Shown one piece after another: positions 1 to 9,042 of a stretch of 64,000 nucleotides of DNA; the stretch's first letter is position 1; the number at the start of each line of letters is the position of its first letter. The notes under the pieces were generated by a model. The model was not told the DNA's origin. It ran no database searches and worked only from the letters and a program-made list of their open reading frames with translations. The DNA lies in the NCBI RefSeq assembly GCF_018837975.1, contig NZ_JAGSOY010000014.1, positions 29,125 to 93,124 of the forward strand, written 5' to 3'. Both the position numbers and the translations under genes were made by a program. Source of the stretch: Zooshikella harenae (GTDB taxonomy: Bacteria > Pseudomonadota > Gammaproteobacteria > Pseudomonadales > Zooshikellaceae).

Positions 1-218
1 TGGCCAAATGTTTGGGCTGCCTGTTGGCTACGTGCTAAAACTAATAAGCCCGAGGTAACTTGATCAAGCCGGTGAACAAGCCATAACGGCGCTGGGTTCC
101 CAAGATGATTTTGTACTAAAGGAATAATACCTGACTGCTCTGACGTTTGATGAACACTCACATTTGCAGGTTTATAAATAACGTAAAAGTCTGGATGTTC
201 TGAAATAATGTCAAGCAT
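1..218 (-). CDS. RluA-family pseudouridine synthase, 5' part (cut by window edge)
   Basis: This is the first 72 codons of a minus-strand gene that runs off the left end of the window. The translation begins MLDIISEHPDFYVIYKPA and contains LVHRLDQVTSGLLVLA. The HRLDxxTSGLL signature carries the catalytic aspartate of RluA-type RNA pseudouridine synthases, which isomerise specific uridines in rRNA or tRNA. There is no N-terminal S4 domain: the catalytic domain starts at once, which fits the short single-domain members of about 210-220 residues. The ATG at 216-218 is chosen because the K-P-A-N motif typical of the domain start lies about 16 residues in. The exact RNA target cannot be told from this fragment. 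Confidence 0.8.
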   Translation of the reverse strand, partial: MLDIISEHPDFYVIYKPANVSVHQTSEQSGIIPLVQNHLGNPAPLWLVHRLDQVTSGLLVLARSQQAAQTFG

Positions 219-768
219 ACAGTAATGACTCGTTACCACTTAAAACAGTTGGCTCAGGTAATAATAAATAAGTACTCTCAGCAAGTTTTTAACTGTGGAC
301 GTTGGTAATGTCAAGATTTATGAAGGGCACAAGGGATTTGTTGTCTGTGTACACCTTTTTGAGAGAAGAGACAGTCAGTCATTTATGATTGGCCTAAAAT
401 ACAAATATTGTAGTATTTAAGGGCTAACTTATTTTTTTGATAGTTCGGGGTTAGTTGCATGAGTGATGTATAATGGTTCGCCAGTATGTTTTATATCGGC
501 AAACTTTTTGTACAGTGTTGTGATGTTTTCATTCTTTAAAAAAATGCATTAAGAGGTGCATGAAAGAGTTTTTTTGGGGAACTTTTAACAAATAAGCAAA
601 TCTACTAGTACTCATACAAAAAAAATATGCTACTATATAAAGCTATGCCTATACTTGTAAGGAGGACTTTATAAGAGGTATTCAATCATAAATATTATAA
701 CTTTATAACCAACATTCATGGTAATGGGTAGAGGATATAAGGCTTGTAATTGACTAAGGAATTTTTTT
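219..768. other. Intergenic region without recognised gene
   Basis: This is about 550 bp of AT-rich sequence between the divergent pseudouridine synthase and the small gene at 769. A strong Shine-Dalgarno-like AAGGAGG lies near 659-665 but no start codon follows at a usable distance. No good hairpin terminator or known repeat was seen. Confidence 0.4.
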
Positions 769-924
769 ATGAATAAAACGCTATCTAAAAAACAAAATGA
801 TAATGTTAATTTTGTGCTACTAAACAAAACAGTACAGTTTGTCGAAGATGTGACTTATTGGTTGGTTGCTCCAGTACTGTTCACTGGTGCCTTAGCTGCT
901 CTCTCTGCGATTCAAATGTCATAA
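769..924 (+). CDS. Small single-span membrane protein, 51 aa, unknown
   Basis: A short open frame starts at an ATG preceded by AAGGA eight bases upstream (756-760) and ends with TAA at 922-924. The product has a polar N-terminal half (MNKTLSKKQNDNVNFVLLN) and a C-terminal hydrophobic stretch of about 22 residues (roughly residues 28-50: WLVAPVLFTGALAALSAI) that could form one membrane helix. I do not recognise the family. Support is the ribosome binding site, the coherent amphipathic layout and the lack of any competing gene. It could still be a chance frame. Confidence 0.4.
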   Translation: MNKTLSKKQNDNVNFVLLNKTVQFVEDVTYWLVAPVLFTGALAALSAIQMS

Positions 925-1087
925 TGGCTTCATGGGCAGTGTTGTAACCCTGTCTTTTCAGCTGTTCCAACTGAAACTATCCTCTTGCGGCTAGCCTTAA
1001 TCCGTTTTCTGGTGAGTTGCACTTATTAGTTGAATCTAATCGTGATTTGTTCTGATAATTTTAGGTCTATGTTGTGGTGTCAAGACT

Positions 1088-1142
1088 AAACTGAAGTACA
1101 CCATTTTGATAACCATCATAGGTGTTCTGGGTACTTCAGTTT
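1088..1142. repeat. Inverted repeat, 12-bp perfect arms
   Basis: AAACTGAAGTAC at 1088-1099 is exactly complementary to 1131-1142, with a shorter nested ACACC/GGTGT pair inside. It lies between the ends of two convergent genes and may be a 3' hairpin for the choV transcript, but no T-run follows on either strand. Confidence 0.5.
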
Positions 1143-1202
1143 GCTAATCGTCTGGGTTATTTGTATTAATACGATAGCTGAGTCGTTAAGATACTCTTTC
1201 CT

Positions 1203-2378
1203 TTATGCTGTAGCTAAATGCTTTCCTAAAAAGCCATGATAAAGTTCGCTTTCCGTGATGTAGCCAATGATTTTGTCTGCTCCTACCACAAAAATATTTT
1301 GTCGAGTGGCATTTTTTATGGCAATAATATCCTGCATTGATGTATCTAAAGGTATGGTTGTGGGTAAGCTTTTGAGTAGCTGAATTGATCGGCCTGGCTG
1401 CCAGTGTTGTAAATCGAGCTTTTTCCCTTCTTGGTTAATATAAGCTTGTTGTAGCTTATCGCCATTCACCACTAGCTGACTATAGTGACCGTTATTGATG
1501 GGGACAACTTCTGTTTCAGACGCTTCGTATTGTGTCATTAATGTATTGGCTTTCAATACACCCAGGGGATTTGTATGGGCGACAAAGTTACGTACATAAT
1601 CATTAGCCGGGTGAAGTACAATTTCTTCCGGTGCGCCATGTTGTACGATACACCCATCTTTCATAATGGCAATTTGCGTTCCGAGTTTTAACGCTTCATC
1701 CAGGTCATGACTTACGAATACAATGGTTTTTTGCAATTCAGCCTGGAGAGATAATAACTCGTCTTGTAATTGTTGACGAATTAATGGGTCAAGGGCAGAA
1801 AAAGGTTCATCCATTAATAGTACAGGTGACTCTGAAGCAAGTGCGCGGGCAAGTCCAACACGTTGACGCATACCTCCTGATAGTTCATGAGGAAAAGCAT
1901 TTTTCCATTCAGTTAAGCCAACTAACGACAATTGTTGTGTTACACGTTTGCTTTTTTCTTTTTTGCTGATTTTTTGTAAGTCTAAACCAAAGGCAACGTT
2001 TTCTGCTACGGTGAGCCAAGGCATAAGCGCAAAGCTTTGAAATACCATTGCAATGTGATGCATTCGAATTTCTCGCTTAAGAGTCGCTGATGCTTCACTG
2101 AAGTTTATTTTTTGCTGTTGATAGTCAATTAAAATTTCGCCTCGGGAAATAGTGTTTAGGCCATTAAGGCAGCGGAGCAGGGTAGATTTACCTGATCCTG
2201 ATAGTCCCATTAGAACACAAATTTCCCCTTTTTTAATCGTCAGGTTAGCCTGTTGAACGCCAGTGATTAGGCTTGTTGCTTGTTGAATCTGTTCTCTGGT
2301 ATACCCTTGGTCAATTAAGGGAAAGGCTTGTTCTGGTCTATCACCAAAAATGACATCTATATTTTTTAACGTAATCAT
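1203..2378 (-). CDS. choV: Choline/glycine betaine ABC transporter ATP-binding protein
   Basis: This is the ATPase of a quaternary-amine importer (ChoV/ProV/OpuAA family), which powers choline uptake from the cytoplasmic face. The 391-residue chain has Walker A GLSGSGKST (about residues 58-66), signature LSGGMRQRVGLARAL, Walker B VLLMDEPFSAL and H-loop VSHDLDEAL, followed by a regulatory tail of about 110 residues in the position of the CBS domains of ProV. The N-terminal region with a long insert before Walker A (QGYTREQIQQATSLI) is typical of this family. It is the last gene of the bet-cho operon, 61 bp downstream of the permease gene. Substrate choline rather than betaine is inferred from the neighbouring betAB genes. 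Confidence 0.88.
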   Translation of the reverse strand: MITLKNIDVIFGDRPEQAFPLIDQGYTREQIQQATSLITGVQQANLTIKKGEICVLMGLSGSGKSTLLRCLNGLNTISRGEILIDYQQQKINFSEASATLKREIRMHHIAMVFQSFALMPWLTVAENVAFGLDLQKISKKEKSKRVTQQLSLVGLTEWKNAFPHELSGGMRQRVGLARALASESPVLLMDEPFSALDPLIRQQLQDELLSLQAELQKTIVFVSHDLDEALKLGTQIAIMKDGCIVQHGAPEEIVLHPANDYVRNFVAHTNPLGVLKANTLMTQYEASETEVVPINNGHYSQLVVNGDKLQQAYINQEGKKLDLQHWQPGRSIQLLKSLPTTIPLDTSMQDIIAIKNATRQNIFVVGADKIIGYITESELYHGFLGKHLATA

Positions 2379-2439
2379 ATGCTCAGGTTCTATTTAAAAT
2401 TTCGCGATTTTAACGGTCACATTTTTTGATTTTTTGCAC

Positions 2440-3285
2440 TTAAGAGGGTTGTGTGGCCGATTCTTGCTTGAAAAGGCGGTCAAGCAGGATCGCGATAAGA
2501 ACGATGGCTAAACCTGCTTCAAAACCTTTTGCGATGTCAACAGTATTGAGGGCGCGGATAACAGGTTTGCCCAGGCCATCTGCTCCAACCAATGCAGCTA
2601 TCACCACCATGGACAATGCAAGCATAATGCATTGGGTAATGCCTGCGGCAATACTTGTCATAGCGGCAGGAAGTTCAACTTTGTACAGGAGTTGTCGTGG
2701 GGTACAACCAAATGACTTACCTGCTTCAATTAATTCTTTAGGGACTTCACTAATACCTAAATAGGTTAGGCGGATAGGTGCGGCTATTGCAAAAATAACG
2801 GTTGAAATTAATCCTGGTACCACGCCTAAACCAAAGAGAGTAAGTGTTGGAATTAAATAAACAAAGGTGGGTATGGTTTGCATCAAGTCAAGCAAAGGGC
2901 GTAACACCTGGTATAACCAGGGGTGATGTGCTGCATATATACCCACAGGTGTACCAATCAGCACACAGAAGAAGGTGGCATATAACACCAGGGCCAGCGT
3001 GGTCATGGTGGCATCCCAATAACCTAAATTAAGAATAAGCAATAATGACAGAACCGTATAGATGACGATACCGACTTTTCTGTGAATCAAGTAAGCCAAA
3101 CTCGCCATTAAACTAATAAAGATGAGGGGCGGGAACCAAAGTAAAAACTGGGTTAAGGTTTCAATCAACCATTCCAGGGTGATTGCGGTATAATCAAAAA
3201 ACCAACTGCCATGTTCAACCAGTAGATCAATAAAGTTTTCCATGTATTGACCTAGTGGAATTTTATATTCAGTAATAATGCTCAT
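2440..3285 (-). CDS. choW: Choline ABC transporter permease
   Basis: This is an integral inner-membrane permease of 281 residues with the binding-protein-dependent transport fold. After a short N-terminal segment (KIPLGQYMENFIDLL) there are about six to seven hydrophobic helices. The EAA-type loop that docks with the ATPase is seen around GISEVPKELIEAGKSFG, followed by TPRQLLYKVELPAAM. Length and layout match ChoW/ProW. It sits between the substrate-binding protein gene and the ATPase gene, and is separated from the former by a structured 200-bp gap. Betaine specificity of the importer cannot be excluded from sequence alone. Confidence 0.88.
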   Translation of the reverse strand: MSIITEYKIPLGQYMENFIDLLVEHGSWFFDYTAITLEWLIETLTQFLLWFPPLIFISLMASLAYLIHRKVGIVIYTVLSLLLILNLGYWDATMTTLALVLYATFFCVLIGTPVGIYAAHHPWLYQVLRPLLDLMQTIPTFVYLIPTLTLFGLGVVPGLISTVIFAIAAPIRLTYLGISEVPKELIEAGKSFGCTPRQLLYKVELPAAMTSIAAGITQCIMLALSMVVIAALVGADGLGKPVIRALNTVDIAKGFEAGLAIVLIAILLDRLFKQESATQPS

Positions 3286-3351
3286 ACGTTTAATATAATA
3301 AAAGTGGTAAATAAATTCCCATGATGCTGTGATTTTTCGAGGCGATTAATT

Positions 3352-3434
3352 AAGGGCATCGCTAACAATAGTGATAGAACGACTTAAAGGTGCCCTTATG
3401 TTGAAATAGGCGAGAGATGCCATATAGGCATCTC
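3352..3434 (-). promoter_or_regulatory. Structured intercistronic region between choX and choW
   Basis: Two inverted repeats lie in the 203-bp gap. GAGATGCC (3414-3421) pairs perfectly with 3427-3434 around a five-base loop, and AAGGGCATC (3352-3360) pairs with 3389-3397 with one mismatch. Hairpins after a binding-protein gene commonly protect its mRNA and lower downstream expression, so this probably sets a higher ChoX:ChoWV ratio. There is no clear T-run after either stem. Confidence 0.5.
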
Positions 3435-3488
3435 CAATAGGGTGTGAGTAAAAATCACTTATGGGAAACATTTTGTTTGTGGCGCTTA

Positions 3489-4424
3489 CTAGCTTTGTTT
3501 TAGTGACTCAGTGACGGCATTATGGCCTGGTTTACCATCAACGGTCTTAATATTTTCTAACCACTGGGTAAGCACCTTTAGATTGTTACGAAGCCATTGT
3601 TTTGATGCTTCTTTGGGGGATAGCCCCTGATTTAATATGCTATCCATAACCGCATTTTCCATAGCGAGGGAAAATTGCATGTTATTGAGTAGCTGGCCCG
3701 CATTAGTACATTCTTGGGCAAAGTTTTTTCTGACATTTGTGTAGACTTCTGCACCACCTAAGTTTGGACCGAAGAATTTATCTCCGCCTGGTAAATACAC
3801 TAAATCAAATTGTGTATTCATCGGATGTGGTTCCCAACCTAAAAATACAATCCATTGGTTTCTTTTTATTGCGCGTTTGACTTGTGAAAGCATGCCGGCT
3901 TCTGATGACTCGACAACTTTAAACTCACCTAGTTTAAATGCGTTTTGGTTAATCATATCTTGAATAATACGATTACCATCATTACCTGGCTCTATACCAT
4001 AAATACGTTGCTGGAATTTATTGGCATACTTGACAATATCCGCAAATGTTTTGACACCTTCTTCATAAACGTAGCGAGGAACAGCTAATGTATATTTAGC
4101 ACCCGTTAGGTTTTTGCTTAAAACATCAATAGTGTCTTTTTTCCGGTAAGGGGCGATGTCGTTTTCCATGGTTGGCATCCAGTTACCCAAGAACACATCA
4201 ATATCACCGCTGGCCAGTGATTTATAAGTGACAGGCACTGAGAGCAGCTTTGTTTCAGTTTGATAACCCAGTCCTTCCAGAATGACAGAGGTTAGGGCTG
4301 TGGTTGCGGTAATATCTGTCCAGCCAACATCAGCAAAGCGAATTGTCTTGCACTGATTGTCTGCAGCAACCAGTGATGAAAAAAACGTCAAGCTAAGTAT
4401 AAGTAGTGAGCGTATATAATTCAT
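3489..4424 (-). CDS. choX: Periplasmic choline-binding protein
   Basis: This is the substrate-binding component of the choline importer, 311 residues, with a Sec signal peptide (residues 1-21, hydrophobic core LLILSLTFFSSLVAA ending ADNQC). The body has the OpuAC-type fold. VGWTDITATTALTSVILEGLGY followed by GDIDVFLGNWMPTM is the characteristic N-lobe sequence of ChoX proteins, where aromatic and acidic residues cage the trimethylammonium group. Further aromatics sit in VFLGWEPHPMN. It is the third gene of the operon, downstream of betA, and upstream of choW across a hairpin-containing gap. Confidence 0.88.
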   Translation of the reverse strand: MNYIRSLLILSLTFFSSLVAADNQCKTIRFADVGWTDITATTALTSVILEGLGYQTETKLLSVPVTYKSLASGDIDVFLGNWMPTMENDIAPYRKKDTIDVLSKNLTGAKYTLAVPRYVYEEGVKTFADIVKYANKFQQRIYGIEPGNDGNRIIQDMINQNAFKLGEFKVVESSEAGMLSQVKRAIKRNQWIVFLGWEPHPMNTQFDLVYLPGGDKFFGPNLGGAEVYTNVRKNFAQECTNAGQLLNNMQFSLAMENAVMDSILNQGLSPKEASKQWLRNNLKVLTQWLENIKTVDGKPGHNAVTESLKQS

Positions 4425-4553
4425 AACGTCCTCTTGAAATTATTTTCTCTCAATTGAAATTGTTGGGTCACGTTATTTATAACTCCCTCATTGAGGGTAT
4501 ATTGTTGGTGACAAATTGAGAGATAGCCGCATTGGTTGATCATGCTTATTTAT

Positions 4554-6221
4554 TTAACGTTGTTTTGTTTTATAGTGTGGGTGTTCCCAAACAGGTACGG
4601 GAGAGGTTGGGAGAAGGGGGGCTCCTTTTATATGATCTGCACATTTTTCGGCTAGCATGATGGTAGGCGCATTAAGATTGCCACTGACTATACTGGGCAT
4701 AATTGATGCGTCAACGACTCGTAGCCCTTCAATCCCATAGACGCGAGCTTCAGAGTCCACTACAGACAGTGGATCATTTTCATGACCCATTTTACAGGTA
4801 CAGGAAGGATGATAGGCACTATCCGCATACTGCCGTATAAATTCATCTATTTCGTCATCGCTTTGAGTTGCGGGTCCTGGTCGTAACTCTGCGCCGCGAA
4901 ACTCGTCAAAAGCCGTTTGTTGGAATATTTCCCGAGTTAATTTTACGGCCTGGCGCATTTCCCATCGGTCACGTTCTGTACTTAGATAGTTAGGTTGAAG
5001 AACTGGATGCTCAAAAGGATCAGCAGACTTTAATGTTAGATGACCTGTACTGGTTGCTCGCATGGGACCCACATGGGCTTGAAATGCATGACATTCAGGA
5101 TCTTTACGGCCATGGTCAATGACTTGCGAAGGCAAAAAGTGGAATTGTAAATCGGGATGGCGAACACCTGCTTCAGTACGAATAAATCCACCGACTTCAA
5201 GGTGGGCGGTTCGGCAGGGACCCCAGTCATGGTTAGCAAACCATTTTACGCCAGCAACAGTTTTGCCTGGTTGGGAGGTGTATTTATAAAGCGTAACAGG
5301 TTGTTTGCAGGCATGTTGTATATAAAGTTCAAGGTGGTCTTGTAAATTTTGACCTACGCCTTGGCGGTCTTCAACAACCTCAATACCTAGTTGGCGAAGT
5401 GTGGTCGCTGGGCCGATTCCAGAAAGCATCAGTAGCTGTGGTGAATTAATGGCGCCGGCACTTAAAATGACTTCGCTATTAGCCTTAACTTTTATTGTTT
5501 TACCTTTTTGTATGTACTCAACCCCAACGGCTTTTTTACCTGAAAATAAAATACGCGTTGTCATCGCACCTGTTTCGGCAGATAAATTTGGGCGTTCCAA
5601 GGCGGGGCGAAGATAAGCTTGGGCAGTACTCCAGCGCTTACCATCTTTTATGGTCATATCCATAAGGCCAACCCCTTCCTGCTGAAAACCATTCATATCT
5701 TCAGTAAAAGGATAGCCTGCTTGTTGTCCTGCTTTAATAAAGGCATTGAACAACGGGTTTGGTTCATTGCCTGTGTGAACATTTAATGGACCATTATTTC
5801 CTCGGTAATCATCGCTCCCTTTTTCTCGGCTTTCTGCCTTGCGAAAATAGGGGAGTACATCAAAGTAAGACCAGCCTGTTGCACCTTCTTGTTCCCAGCG
5901 ATCGTAGTCAAAAGCATGTCCACGAATATAGACCATTGCATTTAATGCAGAACCTCCTCCCCACACTTTACCGCGAGGCCAGTATAACTTGCGGTTATTC
6001 ATGAAGGTTTGTGGTTCTGTATGATAATACCAGTTATATTTTTCATCATTGAGATTGTAGGTGAGTGCAGCAGGCATATGGATTTTCCAGGTATCATCTT
6101 TTCGGCCTGCTTCTAGCACAAGAACACGACAGTTTTCGTCTTCAGATAACCGGTTTGCGAGAACACAACCCGCAGAGCCAGTACCAACAATGATATAATC
6201 TACTTCTTGATCAAAATGCAT
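4554..6221 (-). CDS. betA: Choline dehydrogenase (FAD, GMC family)
   Basis: This enzyme oxidises choline to betaine aldehyde (and can go on to betaine), usually associated with the inner membrane. It is 555 residues, almost the same as E. coli BetA. The N-terminal FAD-binding motif GTGSAGCVLANRLS is followed by GMC signature 1 around PRGKVWGGGSALNAMVY, GMC signature 2 around SAGAINSPQLLMLSGIG, and the C-terminal catalytic His region YHPSCTCKMG. Together with betB and choXWV it forms a complete choline-to-betaine pathway. Expected physiological role is osmoprotection and possibly carbon or nitrogen use. Confidence 0.93.
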   Translation of the reverse strand: MHFDQEVDYIIVGTGSAGCVLANRLSEDENCRVLVLEAGRKDDTWKIHMPAALTYNLNDEKYNWYYHTEPQTFMNNRKLYWPRGKVWGGGSALNAMVYIRGHAFDYDRWEQEGATGWSYFDVLPYFRKAESREKGSDDYRGNNGPLNVHTGNEPNPLFNAFIKAGQQAGYPFTEDMNGFQQEGVGLMDMTIKDGKRWSTAQAYLRPALERPNLSAETGAMTTRILFSGKKAVGVEYIQKGKTIKVKANSEVILSAGAINSPQLLMLSGIGPATTLRQLGIEVVEDRQGVGQNLQDHLELYIQHACKQPVTLYKYTSQPGKTVAGVKWFANHDWGPCRTAHLEVGGFIRTEAGVRHPDLQFHFLPSQVIDHGRKDPECHAFQAHVGPMRATSTGHLTLKSADPFEHPVLQPNYLSTERDRWEMRQAVKLTREIFQQTAFDEFRGAELRPGPATQSDDEIDEFIRQYADSAYHPSCTCKMGHENDPLSVVDSEARVYGIEGLRVVDASIMPSIVSGNLNAPTIMLAEKCADHIKGAPLLPTSPVPVWEHPHYKTKQR

Positions 6222-6274
6222 GGTAATTTGTTTCCTTTACACGTTGTACGCCAGTCATTAAGGAGCTCACTTAA

Positions 6275-6296
6275 TATACCCTTCGTTTTGGGTATG
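6275..6296. repeat. Short TATACCC repeat between betB and betA
   Basis: TATACCC and GGGTAT(G) flank an eight-base spacer in the betB-betA gap. This is the shortest form of the dispersed repeat family seen throughout the window. Confidence 0.45.
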
Positions 6297-6311
6297 TTTT
6301 GTGCCATTGAG

Positions 6312-7778
6312 CTAAAAGGGGGATTCCATTGGTGTCATGCCAACATAAACGGCTTTTAACTGGGTATAGTGTTCAAGGGTTGCAGTGCCATTTTCACGGC
6401 CAATACCAGACTGCTTATAGCCACCAACAGGCATTTCGGCGGGTGAGGCTCCATATTGATTAATCCAGCAAATGCCTGCTTGAAGTTGCTGGATAACTCG
6501 GTGAGCCCGTTGAATATTCTGGGTGAAAACGCCCGCTGCAAGCCCATAATGAGTTTGGTTAGCCCGTTGAATCACTTCTTTTTCATCTTTAAACGTAAGA
6601 ATACTCATCACTGGACCAAATATTTCATCTTGCACAATACTCATGTCATCTGTGCATTCAGTAAAAACTGTCGGTGAGACAAAAAAGCCTTGCTCATTAC
6701 CTTCAGGGTGTACGCGGTGACCACCAATAATAGATTTGGCTCCTTGTTGTTTAGCTTGATCGATGTAGCCTAAAACTTTATCCATGTGGTTTGCGGAAAT
6801 AAGCGCACCCATATTGGTCGTGGGGTTTAGAGGGTCGCCTATTTGAATATTGTTGTTGATGCGAGCCAGTAATTTTTCTATAAAGGCATCAACAATGCTT
6901 TCATGGACAAATACCCGTGTGCCATTGGTACAAACTTCACCTTGTGTATAAAAATTGCCAACCATCGCACCGCTTACTGCATTATCTAAGTCGGCATCAC
7001 GAAATATAATAAGTGGTGATTTTCCACCGAGTTCCATAGTGACTGATTTTAACGATGAAGCGGCATCAGCCATGACTGTTTTGCCAGTATTTACTTCTCC
7101 AGTAAACGATATTTTGGCGATGGCTGGGTGTTGAGTAAGCATTTGGCCAACACGATAATCGCCTTGCACCACATTAAACACACCTGCTGGCAAACCTGCT
7201 TCGATAAATATTTCTGCCAGTTTTAGTGCGCCTAATGGCGTTTCTTCAGAGGGCTTAAAAATCATGCTATTACCACATGCCAATGCCGGTCCCGCTTTCC
7301 AACAGGCGATCTGTAAAGGATAATTCCATGCGCCAATACCTGCACAGATACCTAAAGGTTCACGACGTGTGTAGTAAAAATCGCTTCCTATGGATTGTTG
7401 TTGGCCTGTTAAAGCGGAAGATGCCAGTCCAGCATAATATTCAATACTGTCTGCACCCGTTTGAATATCAACGGTACTGGCTTCCTGCCAGGGCTTACCT
7501 GTATCAATAACTTCAATTTTAGCAAGTTCGTCATTATGTGCACGCAATAATTGAGCAGTTTTAATTAAAATTCGACTACGCTCCATTCCAGACAGAGCAG
7601 ACCACTGAAGAAAGCCTTCTTCCGCAGATTGGACTGCCGCAGTCATCAGCGTGTTATCAGCTTGTTCAACGTTATAAATTACATTGCCCGTTGCGGGGTT
7701 TACTACAGAAAAGGTTTCACCTGTCGTATTGGATACATAATCGCCATTAATAAAAGAGCGATACAAAGGCAAGCTCAT
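6312..7778 (-). CDS. betB: Betaine aldehyde dehydrogenase
   Basis: This NAD(P)+-dependent cytoplasmic enzyme converts betaine aldehyde to glycine betaine. It is 488 residues; family members are about 490. The aldehyde dehydrogenase active site is complete: [12 protein letters not shown] contains the general-base glutamate and [15 protein letters not shown] the nucleophilic cysteine. The substrate-entry region [21 protein letters not shown] is typical of BetB. It is first in the operon, 90 bp before betA, and is preceded by an AAAGG ribosome binding site. No betI repressor gene adjoins it, which is unusual because many gammaproteobacterial bet clusters carry one. Confidence 0.93.
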   Translation of the reverse strand: MSLPLYRSFINGDYVSNTTGETFSVVNPATGNVIYNVEQADNTLMTAAVQSAEEGFLQWSALSGMERSRILIKTAQLLRAHNDELAKIEVIDTGKPWQEASTVDIQTGADSIEYYAGLASSALTGQQQSIGSDFYYTRREPLGICAGIGAWNYPLQIACWKAGPALACGNSMIFKPSEETPLGALKLAEIFIEAGLPAGVFNVVQGDYRVGQMLTQHPAIAKISFTGEVNTGKTVMADAASSLKSVTMELGGKSPLIIFRDADLDNAVSGAMVGNFYTQGEVCTNGTRVFVHESIVDAFIEKLLARINNNIQIGDPLNPTTNMGALISANHMDKVLGYIDQAKQQGAKSIIGGHRVHPEGNEQGFFVSPTVFTECTDDMSIVQDEIFGPVMSILTFKDEKEVIQRANQTHYGLAAGVFTQNIQRAHRVIQQLQAGICWINQYGASPAEMPVGGYKQSGIGRENGTATLEHYTQLKAVYVGMTPMESPF

Positions 7779-8039
7779 AAATGTTCAACCTTTAATAATT
7801 ACAAAAAAATCTTTATAGTCGAGTTGTCATTATTTTATTTATTGATATATGACAGCAAAGCTATATTAAAAAAATCGTATGCTGGTGATTCATTTATACA
7901 AGTGATATACGATACACCATTAATTGTGTTTGCATCTTTAATTATGCATAGCAAGAAACTATACCAATACATTGTTTGGTATTAATAAGCATCCATTTAA
8001 CCCACTATTGGCTGTTTTGCTGTAGCATCCATTGAATTT

Positions 8040-8109
8040 TATCCCCATAACGAAGGGTTTTTATACTCCTTGTGTCCTAAGGGTATAAAAATGATTCGTT
8101 ATGGGTATA
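8040..8109. repeat. TATACCC-family foldback element, 70-bp form
   Basis: CCCATAACGAAGGGTTTTTATA at the left is matched by TATAAAAATGATTCGTTATGGG at the right, giving an almost complete hairpin bounded by TAT(C/A)CCC and GGGTATA. The ends match those of the 175-bp copies at 11705 and 15049, so this is an internally deleted or minimal member. Confidence 0.7.
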
Positions 8110-8514
8110 GCCGTAGCCTGAACTCTAAGCCTATCAGGTTAAAACTGTTGTAATATGCTTTGTTAATGTAAAGCTGTTATTTGAACTGTTTAGCCTATTA
8201 CAAAAGCTTTATCTGTATAAAAAACAGCACTTCGTGACCTTTAACTCTCTAGACCTTTTATGTAATGAAATTTATCATGTTTATTGTAAATATATAAAAA
8301 ACGACTAAATTAATAGTTTTTTTCAGCTGAGCTGCTGGCTAATATCCCGAGCGATTTTCAGACATAATTTTTCTAGACGCAGTTTTATATAGAGGTGCCC
8401 TAGGTTTCATTAGTTGGCACTGAGATGGAATAGGCCCCCTTTGACTATGCTTGCAAATAATGACACAGGCCTTAGCGTATACCATTTTTTATTAAATTAG
8501 ATTAATACGCTTAA

Positions 8515-8538
8515 ATTTATTCTTTATAAAGAATAAAT
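8515..8538. promoter_or_regulatory. Perfect 24-bp palindrome, possible operator
   Basis: The 12 bases ATTTATTCTTTA are followed directly by their exact reverse complement. A spacer-free palindrome of this length resembles a binding site for a dimeric regulator. It is about 740 bp upstream of betB, so the target gene is uncertain. Confidence 0.4.
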
Positions 8539-8720
8539 CTACACTCTGGGAGTACAAAGCGCAGTTTTTTACATTTCTTGCGCATGAGTGCTGCCTGTAT
8601 TTTTTTAAATCAGCGAGCTTTGCACGATTAAAAATATGCTATTGACTAAATAGTTAATTTCAGTGTGATGCTACAGTTAAAAAGCAAAAATGTGCAATTT
8701 AAGGTGTAACACTACACGAT

Positions 8721-8749
8721 AGCATAAATTTTTTTCATAAATTTATGCT
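8721..8749. repeat. Hairpin with 11-bp perfect arms
   Basis: AGCATAAATTT (8721-8731) pairs exactly with 8739-8749 around a seven-base loop. No adjacent gene end explains it as a terminator. Confidence 0.4.
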
Positions 8750-8960
8750 TAAAAGCACAGTAGATCTGCAAATAACTACCAAAACTATCTAGTCGCGTTG
8801 AGTGCTATGTTGTTAAAGGTTTATTTATACAATAATAAAAAGACTGGCTTCCTCTCTCATTTTCACGTGTTTAAAGTCATGCTCATTTAAAATAATTTAG
8901 TTAATCATAAGATTCTCTTTTTATACTATTGTTTTGAAATCTAAATTTCAACCCTGAAAT

Positions 8961-9008
8961 AAAAATATAACAAACCAGTCATATTCGTTATGACACGGTT
9001 GACTGGTT
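8961..9008 (-). terminator. Rho-independent terminator of the acetyltransferase gene
   Basis: Read on the minus strand, AACCAGTCA and TGACTGGTT form a 9-bp stem (9008-9000 with 8981-8973), followed by TGTTATATTTTTA. It lies about 35 bp after the stop codon of the acetyltransferase gene. Confidence 0.65.
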
Positions 9009-9042
9009 GTGAGGAAGGGATTTGAGATACTTAGAGCTGTAA

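Larger units (their letters stand above)
7779..9042. other. Long intergenic region rich in inverted repeats
   Basis: This 1.26 kb gap upstream of betB has no convincing coding frame. It is strongly AT-rich and holds a 70-bp TATACCC-family foldback (8040-8109), a perfect 24-bp palindrome (8515-8538), an 11-bp-arm hairpin (8721-8749) and a terminator for the acetyltransferase gene (8972-9008). The betB promoter should lie in the first 150 bp, but I could not fix -35 and -10 boxes. Confidence 0.5.

Noticed and set aside
659..672. AAGGAGG, strong ribosome-binding-like sequence
   Set aside because: No ATG, GTG or TTG follows at 4-12 bases with an open frame, so it is not taken as a translation start.
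938..950. GTGTTGTAACCCTG, resembling part of an E. coli Ter site
   Set aside because: Only the core TGTTGTAAC matches and it is 41 kb from the tus-like gene; expected by chance in a 64-kb AT-rich window.
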